From Vagococcus humatus (GTDB lineage: Bacteria; Bacillota; Bacilli; Lactobacillales; Vagococcaceae), in contig NZ_PXZH01000004.1 of assembly GCF_003950325.1 (NCBI RefSeq), forward strand, positions 1-64,000: DNA of 64,000 nucleotides, given 5' to 3'. A model generated the notes under the pieces. That model saw only the letters and a program-made list of their open reading frames with translations, was not told where the DNA came from and did not search any database. Every line of letters begins with the position of its first letter. Within the stretch, counting starts at the first letter, position 1. The position numbers and the translations under genes are program-made. This document shows, piece after piece, positions 57,373-64,000 of this stretch.

Positions 57373-58578
57373 TTATTTGATAATACCTAGTTCTTTACCA
57401 ACTTTTTCATAAATTGCAATGGCTTCATCTAACATTTCTTTAGTATGAGCTGCGTTTGGCATATTACGTACACGCCCTGTTCCCATTGGTACTGTAGGGA
57501 ATACGATTGGTTTTACATAAACACCATTTTCAATTAATTTTTTAGAGAATTTTTGAGCTAATAATTCATCTCCTAAAATAACTGGTGTGATTGGTGTTTC
57601 AGATTTACCAATGTCATAGCCAATTGCTTGTAATTTTTCTTTAAAGTAGTTAGCGTTATCCCATAAATCTTGTACATAATGATCGTCTTCTTGCATTAAC
57701 TCAATCGCTTTTTTAGCTGCTGCTGCTGCACCAGGTGTTAATGATGTAGAGAATAAGAATGGACGTCCTTGAGATTTCAACCAATCAATTAGACGTTGAG
57801 ATCCAGCTACATAACCTCCAACTACCCCAATAGCTTTAGATAATGTTCCCATTTGGAAATCAATTTTATCTGATAAGCCAAAGTGTTTAACTGTTCCAGC
57901 ACCTTTTCCTAATACGCCTGAACCATGAGCATCATCTACATAAGTAATTAAGTCATATTTTTCAGCAATGCGAACGATTTCTGGAATGTTAGCAATATCC
58001 CCATCCATTGAGAACACACCGTCTGTGATATACATAATTTTTTTGTATTGACCACTTTCTACGGCTTCTTTCGCTTTTTGCTCTAAATCTTCCATATCTT
58101 GGTGTTTTACACGAATAATTTTTGCGCGTGATAAACGGCAGCCATCAATAATAGAAGCGTGGTTTAATTCATCAGATAAAATTGCATCTTCTTTTGTCAT
58201 AACAGCTGAGATAGCTCCCATATTACAGTTGAAACCTGATTGGAAAGCAATCGCTGCTTCAGTTCCTTTAAACTCTGCAATTTTATTTTCTAATTCTTCA
58301 TGAATTTTCAGAGTTCCGTTAATAGTTCGAACAGCTCCAGCTCCTACGCCGTATTTATCTGTTGCCTCATTACATACTTGCATTAAATCAGGATTGGTTG
58401 CAAATCCTAGGTAGTTGTTAGAAGCAAGGTTAATCATGCGTTTGCCATCAATTGTAATCTCTGGACCGTTTGCACTATCTAACACATCAATTGTGTTGTA
58501 TAAACCTTTTTCTTTCAAATTAGCTAATCCTTCATCTAAAAAATGTTCTAAAGATTTGCTCATTTTGTTTTTATTCAT
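57373..58578 (-). CDS. kbl: Glycine C-acetyltransferase (2-amino-3-ketobutyrate CoA ligase)
   Basis: A PLP enzyme that splits 2-amino-3-ketobutyrate with CoA into glycine and acetyl-CoA. The 401-residue alpha-oxoamine synthase shows [44 protein letters not shown] and [14 protein letters not shown] with the PLP-binding Lys. The ATG at 58578 has GGGGG seven bases before it; the in-frame TTG at 58599 is not needed. 8-amino-7-oxononanoate synthase is the nearest alternative, but pairing with tdh and the lack of bio genes argue against it. A cre-like site lies upstream. Confidence 0.94.
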   Translation of the reverse strand: MNKNKMSKSLEHFLDEGLANLKEKGLYNTIDVLDSANGPEITIDGKRMINLASNNYLGFATNPDLMQVCNEATDKYGVGAGAVRTINGTLKIHEELENKIAEFKGTEAAIAFQSGFNCNMGAISAVMTKEDAILSDELNHASIIDGCRLSRAKIIRVKHQDMEDLEQKAKEAVESGQYKKIMYITDGVFSMDGDIANIPEIVRIAEKYDLITYVDDAHGSGVLGKGAGTVKHFGLSDKIDFQMGTLSKAIGVVGGYVAGSQRLIDWLKSQGRPFLFSTSLTPGAAAAAKKAIELMQEDDHYVQDLWDNANYFKEKLQAIGYDIGKSETPITPVILGDELLAQKFSKKLIENGVYVKPIVFPTVPMGTGRVRNMPNAAHTKEMLDEAIAIYEKVGKELGIIK

Positions 58579-58638
58579 TTTTATACCCCCGATTATCAAA
58601 AGTTATGTTTCCCTTACACCCTCTATGTTAACTTTTTT

Positions 58639-58652
58639 TACAAACGCTTACA
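58639..58652 (-). promoter_or_regulatory. Candidate cre (CcpA) site before kbl-tdh
   Basis: On the minus strand TGTAAGCGTTTGTA keeps the TGTAAGCGTTT core of the cre consensus and differs at two of the last three positions. It lies about 60 bases before the kbl start. Confidence 0.5.
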
Positions 58653-58784
58653 ATGGCTATAGACCATTTATTGCAAAACTCTTATAGTTCTATTAATAAA
58701 AATTTAATCTATTACCTATAATATTAACACATAAAAAATAATATATGTATTGTTATTAAAAAATGTTCTTTTTTTAATGTTCCT

Positions 58785-59222
58785 TTAGTTTTTTAATGCT
58801 AGAGTAGTAATCCGTTTAATACAAAAAGCAATTCCATTTGTTGCCTCGTCCTGGATTTTTTCAGCTTGATTGAAGGCTTCAACATCTAACAGATTTTTTT
58901 CTGTATCAATAGAATCCAACATTTGTTGGCATCCTTTGATATAATCATCATAATTTTTTTCTAATTTTTTGTGAATACCAATAACTTTAACAGGAGCTCT
59001 CATCTGTAATAGCTGCTTATAAATATTTTTATAAGTTGCTACCCCTTTGGCAAATTTATTAGAAATTTCTTCTAACTGTTCTTTTTCTAATTGATCAGTT
59101 GTTTTTTTATCTATAGCTGAACGTAACACCATAAAGTGTTCATTTAACGTTTCACCTATTTCCTCTGTTTGTTGAACCAATTGATTAATTTGTTGAATAT
59201 AATAGCTCATATCGACTTTCAT
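58785..59222 (-). CDS. Uncharacterised coiled-coil protein, 145 residues
   Basis: An all-helical soluble protein with heptad-like patterns (QINQLVQQTEEIGETLNEH; then QLEKEQLEEISNKF and EKNYDDYIKGCQQMLDSI), consistent with a four-helix bundle. I recognise no enzymatic motif or metal ligand set. AAGGAGGATTTTT precedes the ATG. It lies between kbl and the P-type ATPase as a single gene. Similar small helical proteins occur in enterococci without known role; I cannot name the family. Confidence 0.8.
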   Translation of the reverse strand: MKVDMSYYIQQINQLVQQTEEIGETLNEHFMVLRSAIDKKTTDQLEKEQLEEISNKFAKGVATYKNIYKQLLQMRAPVKVIGIHKKLEKNYDDYIKGCQQMLDSIDTEKNLLDVEAFNQAEKIQDEATNGIAFCIKRITTLALKN

Positions 59223-59357
59223 AAAAATCCTCCTTTGCTTTAATAGTAATTTTACACTGTTTTAGCCAATAACTAAAGAGAACATAAAAAAACAGGCTAA
59301 AATTAATCTGTCTTCTTATATTTTCATAAAACTCTTCAAATGTTCATTTACTAAAAT

Positions 59358-59392
59358 AAAAAAGAGACTCTTTAACCGAGTCTCTTTTTTAC
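59358..59392. terminator. Terminator after the P-type ATPase
   Basis: AAAAAAGAGACTC / GAGTCTCTTTTTT hairpin, loop TTTAACC, directly downstream of the ATPase stop on the minus strand. Confidence 0.88.
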
Positions 59393-59394
59393 AT

Positions 59395-62070
59395 TTAATT
59401 AGTATAATGATATTTTTTACGTTGGAACCATTTGACTAACTCTACAATGACTACCATCATAATAGAAGCAATCACAACCATTCCCCACTGATAACCATCT
59501 AAGTGAGCAACCTGGAATAAATCGTTAAAACCAGGAATGACAATCGTAATAGCTAATAAAACAAAGGAAAGTAAAATCGCATAGTTAAATGTTTTGTTTC
59601 TGAAAATTCCTACTTTAAAAATAGATTGGTGAACAGATTTCACATTAAAGGCATGTAGAAGCTGAATCAGTCCTAGAGTTGCAAATGACATAGTCAAAGC
59701 ATCTGCATGAATCGCTTCGTAAGTGTTGTGAACCGGATAAGCTATGGCAAATCCGTAAACACCTAAAGTTAAAGCAGCTTCCACAATTCCTTGGTAAATA
59801 ATACTACTTAAAACCCCACCAGATAAAAAGTTAGAACTTCTACCTCTTGGTTTTTGCTGCATAACATTTTTCTCAGCAGGTTCTAAACCTAAAGCAATCG
59901 CTGGGAATGTATCAGTTACCACATTAATCCAAAGTAGATGAACAGGAAGTAAGGTATCCCAACCAAACAACGTTGCAATAAATAAAGTTAACACTTCACC
60001 TAAGTTTGCTGCTAATAAATATTGAATAGTTTTTTGAATGTTAGAGAATACTTTCCGTCCTTCTTCAACTGCTACAATAATAGTTGAAAAATTATCATCA
60101 GCTAGTACCATGTCACTAGCACCTTTTGATACTTCCGTACCAGTAATCCCCATACCGATACCAATATCTGCTGTTTTAAGAGCAGGAGCATCATTGACTC
60201 CGTCTCCTGTCATAGCTACTACTTTACCTTCATTTTGCCAAGCTTTTACAATTCTAACTTTATGCTCTGGTGACACCCGTGCATAAACAGAATATTGGGA
60301 CACTTTTTTAGCAAACGCTTCGTCAGATAAATCGTTTAACTCTGCTCCAGTAATAACGGACTCTGAATGGCCTTTTTCTAAAATACCTAACCGAACTGCA
60401 ATAGCTTCAGCAGTATCTCGGTGATCCCCTGTAATCATAATTGGGCGAATACCTGCTTCTTTGGCTACTTTAACAGCATTAGCTGCTTCTTTACGCTCTG
60501 GGTCAATCATACCAACCAAACCTGAAAAGACTAAATCTTTTTCCAACGTTTCTGATGAAATAGACTCAGGTAACTTATCTACTATTTTATACGCCATAGC
60601 TAACACACGTAATGCTTGAGTTGCTAATTGTTTGTTCGTATCTAAAATCAATTGACGTTCAGTCTCGTCCATCTCACTTACTTGACCCGCTACTTCAAAT
60701 TGCGTACTGCGTTTTAATAATTCATCAGGTGCCCCTTTAACTGCTACTAAATATTGACCAGTAGATAGTTTGTGGACAGTCGTCATTAATTTACGCTCAG
60801 AGTCAAAAGGAATTTCTTCCACTCGCGGCTCTTCTTTTAATACTTGTTGCAAATTAAACTGTTTATCCATACCAAATTGAACCAATGCTGTTTCAGTTGG
60901 ATCTCCAATCAATTGACCTTCTGATCCGACTTTTGTATCGTTACACATATTCATAATTTTTAATGTCATATTGGTTAAATCAATGGCTGCACTAGCTGGT
61001 TGAATTTGATTGTTAGTAAAAATTTGTTCCACAGTCATTTGATTCATAGTCAAAGTACCGGTTTTATCTGAACAAATAATTTCAGTACTTCCTAATGTTT
61101 CAACAGCAGGTAATTTTCTAACTAGGGCATTTCGCTTCGCCATTTTTTGTGTACCTAATGCTAAAACAATGGTTACAATAGCAGGCAATCCTTCTGGAAT
61201 AGCCGCAACAGCTAAAGACACAGAAGTTAATAGCATTTCAACCCAGGTATTGTTGCCACGAATCATCCCAACACCAAACATCACAACACAAATAACTAAA
61301 ATAGCTATGGTTAAAACTTTTCCTAAATGATTCAAGTTTTCTTTTAATGGAGTATTGGTTTCATCTGCTTGGGCTAACATACTAGCAATTTGCCCTACTT
61401 CAGTATCCATTCCAGTCCCAACTACAACCCCAATTCCTCGGCCATAAGTAATATTACTGTTCATGTAGGCCATGTTTTTACGGTCACCTAAACTGGTTTC
61501 TGGATCTGTCAGTAAATCTAAGTGTTTTTCAACTGGAACAGACTCACCGGTTAAGGCTGCTTCTTCTACTTTTAAGCTAGCAGTCTGAATCAACCGTAAG
61601 TCAGCTGGAACTACATCTCCTGCTTCTAACTGAACAATATCTCCTGGCACTAGTTCTGTACTTTTGATCATTGTAGTAACCCCGTCACGAATCGCATTAG
61701 CATGAGGGGTAGACATATCCTTCAGCGCCTCAATTGCCTGCTCAGCTTTCGCTTCTTGAATCACTCCAAACACAGACATAATCATAACTACTACGATAAT
61801 CATAATAGCTTCTACTTTATCTCCTGTAAAATAAGAAATAACAGCAGCCGCTAGTAAGATGATAATCATAAAATCTTTAAACTGATCTAAAAATTTAGAT
61901 AAAAGTGATTTTTTCTTACCTTCATCTAATTGGTTATGTCCGTAAGATTCTAACCGATTTTTTGCTTCAGCTGAGGTTAACCCTTTTTTACTAGTTTTAA
62001 ACTCAGTTAAAACATCTTCTTCCTTTTGCATAAAATATTTTTTATGCGATTCTTCTTTGCTCTGTGGCAT
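59395..62070 (-). CDS. P2A-type cation ATPase, probable Mn2+ (or Ca2+) exporter
   Basis: An 891-residue P-type pump with ten predicted helices. It shows the actuator TGES in EEAALTGESVP, the phosphorylation site DKTGTLT, MITGDHRDTA and TGDGVNDAP. Ion-site residues match the SERCA/PacL class: PEGLP in helix 4, NLGE in helix 5 and NVVTD in helix 6. By sequence alone it would be called a Ca-ATPase. The yybP-ykoY riboswitch just upstream argues for Mn2+ export, as for lactococcal YoaB and pneumococcal MgtA, both from established knowledge. It lies alone, with GGAGG before the ATG and a terminator after the stop. Confidence 0.92.
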   Translation of the reverse strand: MPQSKEESHKKYFMQKEEDVLTEFKTSKKGLTSAEAKNRLESYGHNQLDEGKKKSLLSKFLDQFKDFMIIILLAAAVISYFTGDKVEAIMIIVVVMIMSVFGVIQEAKAEQAIEALKDMSTPHANAIRDGVTTMIKSTELVPGDIVQLEAGDVVPADLRLIQTASLKVEEAALTGESVPVEKHLDLLTDPETSLGDRKNMAYMNSNITYGRGIGVVVGTGMDTEVGQIASMLAQADETNTPLKENLNHLGKVLTIAILVICVVMFGVGMIRGNNTWVEMLLTSVSLAVAAIPEGLPAIVTIVLALGTQKMAKRNALVRKLPAVETLGSTEIICSDKTGTLTMNQMTVEQIFTNNQIQPASAAIDLTNMTLKIMNMCNDTKVGSEGQLIGDPTETALVQFGMDKQFNLQQVLKEEPRVEEIPFDSERKLMTTVHKLSTGQYLVAVKGAPDELLKRSTQFEVAGQVSEMDETERQLILDTNKQLATQALRVLAMAYKIVDKLPESISSETLEKDLVFSGLVGMIDPERKEAANAVKVAKEAGIRPIMITGDHRDTAEAIAVRLGILEKGHSESVITGAELNDLSDEAFAKKVSQYSVYARVSPEHKVRIVKAWQNEGKVVAMTGDGVNDAPALKTADIGIGMGITGTEVSKGASDMVLADDNFSTIIVAVEEGRKVFSNIQKTIQYLLAANLGEVLTLFIATLFGWDTLLPVHLLWINVVTDTFPAIALGLEPAEKNVMQQKPRGRSSNFLSGGVLSSIIYQGIVEAALTLGVYGFAIAYPVHNTYEAIHADALTMSFATLGLIQLLHAFNVKSVHQSIFKVGIFRNKTFNYAILLSFVLLAITIVIPGFNDLFQVAHLDGYQWGMVVIASIMMVVIVELVKWFQRKKYHYTN

Positions 62071-62109
62071 TCTTTTTCCTCCTTATTATTTTTTGTAGTA
62101 CATATAAAC

Positions 62110-62245
62110 AAAAAGAGACTTGTGTATGCACTACAAAAAGAACATACATAAGTCTCACTATTTAAGACAACACCAGAATTAAATTCAGTGTTGGTGATGT
62201 TGCCACGACAGTTGCCGCTAGTTACTCCCTTATGAGTATGATATT
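62110..62245 (-). promoter_or_regulatory. yybP-ykoY manganese riboswitch
   Basis: On the minus strand the leader contains the conserved GGGAGTA loop near 62223-62230, followed by GCGGCAACTGTCGTGGCAAC, which fits the second conserved loop (GCAAC-rich) of this class. A helix GACAACACCAGAA/TTCAGTGTTG-type lies beyond. An intrinsic terminator (GAGACTT-rich 15-base arms at 62115-62129 and 62142-62156, T run) then precedes the ATPase ribosome site. Mn2+ binding would block termination and turn on the pump. Confidence 0.85.
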
Positions 62246-62251
62246 AAGTTT

Positions 62252-62279
62252 ATTATACATGGTTTAACGAAGGTTGCAA
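62252..62279 (-). promoter_or_regulatory. Promoter of the Mn riboswitch-ATPase unit
   Basis: TTGCAA (62274-62279) and a perfect TATAAT (62252-62257) are 16 bases apart on the minus strand, placing the start at the beginning of the riboswitch. Confidence 0.7.
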
Positions 62280-62291
62280 AGATTTTTCTCA

Positions 62292-63047
62292 TTAATCTTT
62301 TATCTCCATACTTTTTGCCCAAAAGTCATTCTCTGTCCCTTGTTCCATCCCTCGAATAAATTTTTTCCGAATATCTGGATAATTTTCTGATAACTGAGTT
62401 ACTAGTTGTTTCATCTCTTCTCGCTTCGTCTTTTTATCAGCTGGACAAGGATTAAAAATTACTGGTAGTTCCTCTCTTTTAACCAACCGTTTAATTTCCA
62501 TTTCTTCAATGTAAATTAAAGGGCGAATAATCGAAAGATCCATCTTGCTTAAATAGCTAATTGGTTCAAAGCTGGCTAATTGCCCATGTAATAAAAAGTT
62601 CATAAAATAAGTTTCAATCGCATCATCTACATGATGGCCTAACGCAACTTTTTGACAACCTAATTCTTTCGCCCGGTTATGTAAAATTCCACGTCTAAGC
62701 TTAGCACAAAGAGAACAAGGAGATCTTTCTTGTCTAACATCAAAGACAATTGGAGCAATTTGAGTCGGAACAACCTCTAGTTCATACCCGAGTTCTGAAA
62801 CAAATTCTTGCAAAGGTGTAATGTCCATATCCATTCCCATATCTAGACAAATAGGAACGATCTCAAAAGAAAAACCTAATCGTTCCTCTCGTCTAATTCG
62901 ATCTAGTAAATAAAGTAAGGTGGTACTATCTTTTCCTCCACTTAGACCAATGGCTACTTTATCTCCTGGTTCAATCATGCGATGATTTAAAATAGCTCGT
63001 CTAACTGGATTATAAAATCGGCGATTATCCCGCTTTGAAAAACTCAT
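62292..63047 (-). CDS. ttcA: TtcA-family tRNA 2-thiocytidine synthetase
   Basis: An ATP-dependent tRNA thiolase adding sulfur at C32. The 251-residue product has the PP-loop SGGKDSTTLLY, a CSLCAKLRRG segment whose CxxC would bind an iron-sulfur cluster with a third cysteine in NPCPAD, and GHHVDDAIETYF. The N-terminus matches TtcA (FYNPVRRAI, then NHRMIEPGDKV). Its start overlaps the previous gene's stop by four bases, so it is co-translated with the LTA-synthase-family protein. Confidence 0.88.
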   Translation of the reverse strand: MSFSKRDNRRFYNPVRRAILNHRMIEPGDKVAIGLSGGKDSTTLLYLLDRIRREERLGFSFEIVPICLDMGMDMDITPLQEFVSELGYELEVVPTQIAPIVFDVRQERSPCSLCAKLRRGILHNRAKELGCQKVALGHHVDDAIETYFMNFLLHGQLASFEPISYLSKMDLSIIRPLIYIEEMEIKRLVKREELPVIFNPCPADKKTKREEMKQLVTQLSENYPDIRKKFIRGMEQGTENDFWAKSMEIKD

Positions 63048-64000
63048 TCTTTTTTTCCTCCAAAAAAACCTTGTTTTAGGCTATATTGTTCACCAACTGT
63101 TATATCATATTGGATGAGTTGGTAGTCTTGATAAATTTGTTGCTGCTTGTTATTCAGTGATAATTCTTTGTGATACTTTCCTTCATAGTAATATCTGCCT
63201 CTCTCAAAAGCAGGTAAATAGCTGAGTAAGGCTTGACGTAGTCTGTCAAAACCAGTTAAAGGCAAGTTGGCTAATTCTTTTGTTAATAAGGTAAAATACT
63301 GAGGACTTAAAACTGTTGTCTGGTAATCTGGATAAGCCTTTGCCTCTTTTGAACTCCAAATAAAAAATTCTGTTTCATGTAACTTGTCTGACTTATGTTG
63401 TTTTCTAATCTCTTCAGGATAAAGACTAGGGAGATGATCCCCGTAATATACCACAATACTAGGTTGTTTCAGCTTGTTTAGTTCCTCAATAAACTGAGCA
63501 ACAGCTTGGCTAGAATAAGCTAAATCTTGACTATAATTTTCTAGCTTTTTATTCACTGGCTGAGTTTGATAATCACTTTGTAAGTATTTATTCTGATACG
63601 GTAAATGACTTTGCATCGTTACTAAATGAAATAGCTTAGGAACAGAAGGATCTTCTTTTAACATGTCTAGCGTTTTAGAAAAAACAGCTTGATCTGGAAC
63701 ATAGGGATTATTACCTAGCTTTTCCACTGTCGAAAAAGAACTCTCCTCTAAAAATTCGTCAAAACCCAATCTCGTATAAACTTCTCTTCTTTTATACATA
63801 GAAGTATTATACGGGTGAATGGCAATCGATGTATAGCCTAAATTTTTCATATCTGATACAAAAGAAGGAAAACGGGTTTGCTTAGGAAGTAACATAGTAT
63901 AGGGTGTGGTTAGTTGAGCATTAAATAAAGACATATTAAAGCCTGTGAGTGCTTCAAATTCGATATTGGCTGTGCCACCACCATAATTTTCTGACAGCAT
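63044..64000 (-). CDS. LTA synthase family sulfatase-domain protein, 5' end cut by window edge
   Basis: C-terminal part of an alkaline-phosphatase-superfamily enzyme that transfers glycerol phosphate to cell-surface glycolipid or polymer. The visible 318 residues start at SENYGGGTANIEFEALTG, which in full-length homologues lies in the extracellular catalytic domain just after the Thr nucleophile region. YYGDHLPSLYP gives the metal-binding Asp and His. HLVTMQSHLPY is also conserved. The N-terminal membrane helices and nucleophile are outside the window. The ATG at the edge is internal, not the start. It could be LtaS-like or a PgcA-like branch. Confidence 0.85.
   Translation of the reverse strand: MLSENYGGGTANIEFEALTGFNMSLFNAQLTTPYTMLLPKQTRFPSFVSDMKNLGYTSIAIHPYNTSMYKRREVYTRLGFDEFLEESSFSTVEKLGNNPYVPDQAVFSKTLDMLKEDPSVPKLFHLVTMQSHLPYQNKYLQSDYQTQPVNKKLENYSQDLAYSSQAVAQFIEELNKLKQPSIVVYYGDHLPSLYPEEIRKQHKSDKLHETEFFIWSSKEAKAYPDYQTTVLSPQYFTLLTKELANLPLTGFDRLRQALLSYLPAFERGRYYYEGKYHKELSLNNKQQQIYQDYQLIQYDITVGEQYSLKQGFFGGKKE

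Noticed and set aside
57373-58578. BioF (biotin synthesis) as the identity of kbl
   Set aside because: The direct pairing with an SDR threonine dehydrogenase and absence of bio genes favour glycine C-acetyltransferase.

Overview
The window is AT-rich chromosomal DNA from a low-GC Gram-positive bacterium of the Lactobacillales, most likely Enterococcaceae (Vagococcus or Enterococcus-like). The evidence is the Firmicutes gene order (priA-def-fmt-rsmB-stp-pknB-rsgA-rpe-thiN; gltX-cysS-mrnC-rlmB-yacP-sigH; cshA-murF-ddl), strong AGGAGG ribosome binding sites, GTG and TTG starts, a class A sortase, Veg and YueI proteins, and a PASTA kinase. The genus is inferred from gene order and protein style only. 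I found no rRNA or tRNA genes, insertion sequences, prophage genes or CRISPR arrays, and no clearly broken gene. Two genes are cut by the window edges: fakA on the left and an LTA-synthase-family gene on the right.

Layout. 1-15 kb, almost all on the minus strand: fakA-asp23, rpmB (plus), then the housekeeping block yicC-gmk-rpoZ | priA-def-fmt-rsmB-stp-pknB | rsgA-rpe-thiN, split by terminators. 15-25 kb: ydbC, an uncharacterised gene, acpS, cshA, murF-ddl, an unknown protein, sortase A, veg, a SigH/ComX-type sigma factor, yacP, rlmB, mrnC. 25-32 kb: cysS behind a cysteine T-box, gltX with a structured leader, a PIN-TRAM membrane protein, radA, dut. 32-43 kb: an M42 peptidase, a flavin reductase, murB, exoA, tsaE, pta, ung, a HAD phosphatase, a LURP-one protein, two GNAT acetyltransferases, ackA and a YtxK-like methyltransferase. 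43-56 kb is rich in amino-acid and peptide functions: two YjeM-like permeases, an M29 aminopeptidase, an OPT oligopeptide transporter, a PqqD-like protein, a YitT protein and the dipeptidase PepV, with dinB, udk and a three-gene unknown cluster between them. 56-64 kb: the threonine-to-glycine pathway (tdh, kbl), a coiled-coil unknown, a P-type ATPase under a manganese riboswitch, ttcA, and the LTA-synthase-family gene.

How the genes work together. Peptide uptake (OPT), peptide cleavage (PepV, M29 and M42 peptidases) and amino-acid exchange (two APC permeases) form a nitrogen-acquisition theme. Threonine can be split by Tdh and Kbl into glycine and acetyl-CoA, and Pta and AckA in the same window could turn that acetyl-CoA into acetate and ATP. 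Candidate CcpA (cre) sites lie before the first permease and before kbl, suggesting glucose repression of this catabolism. Cell-wall functions (murB, murF, ddl, PASTA kinase and phosphatase, sortase, LTA-type enzyme) are spread through the window.

The window is mostly ordinary core genome. I did not find a convincing new defence or mobile system. The items most worth a second look are the Mn riboswitch before a Ca-ATPase-like pump, the PqqD-like gene overlapping an OPT transporter, the structured gltX leader, the unknown cluster at 46.3-48.0 kb, and the 459-base gap at 15.0-15.5 kb.
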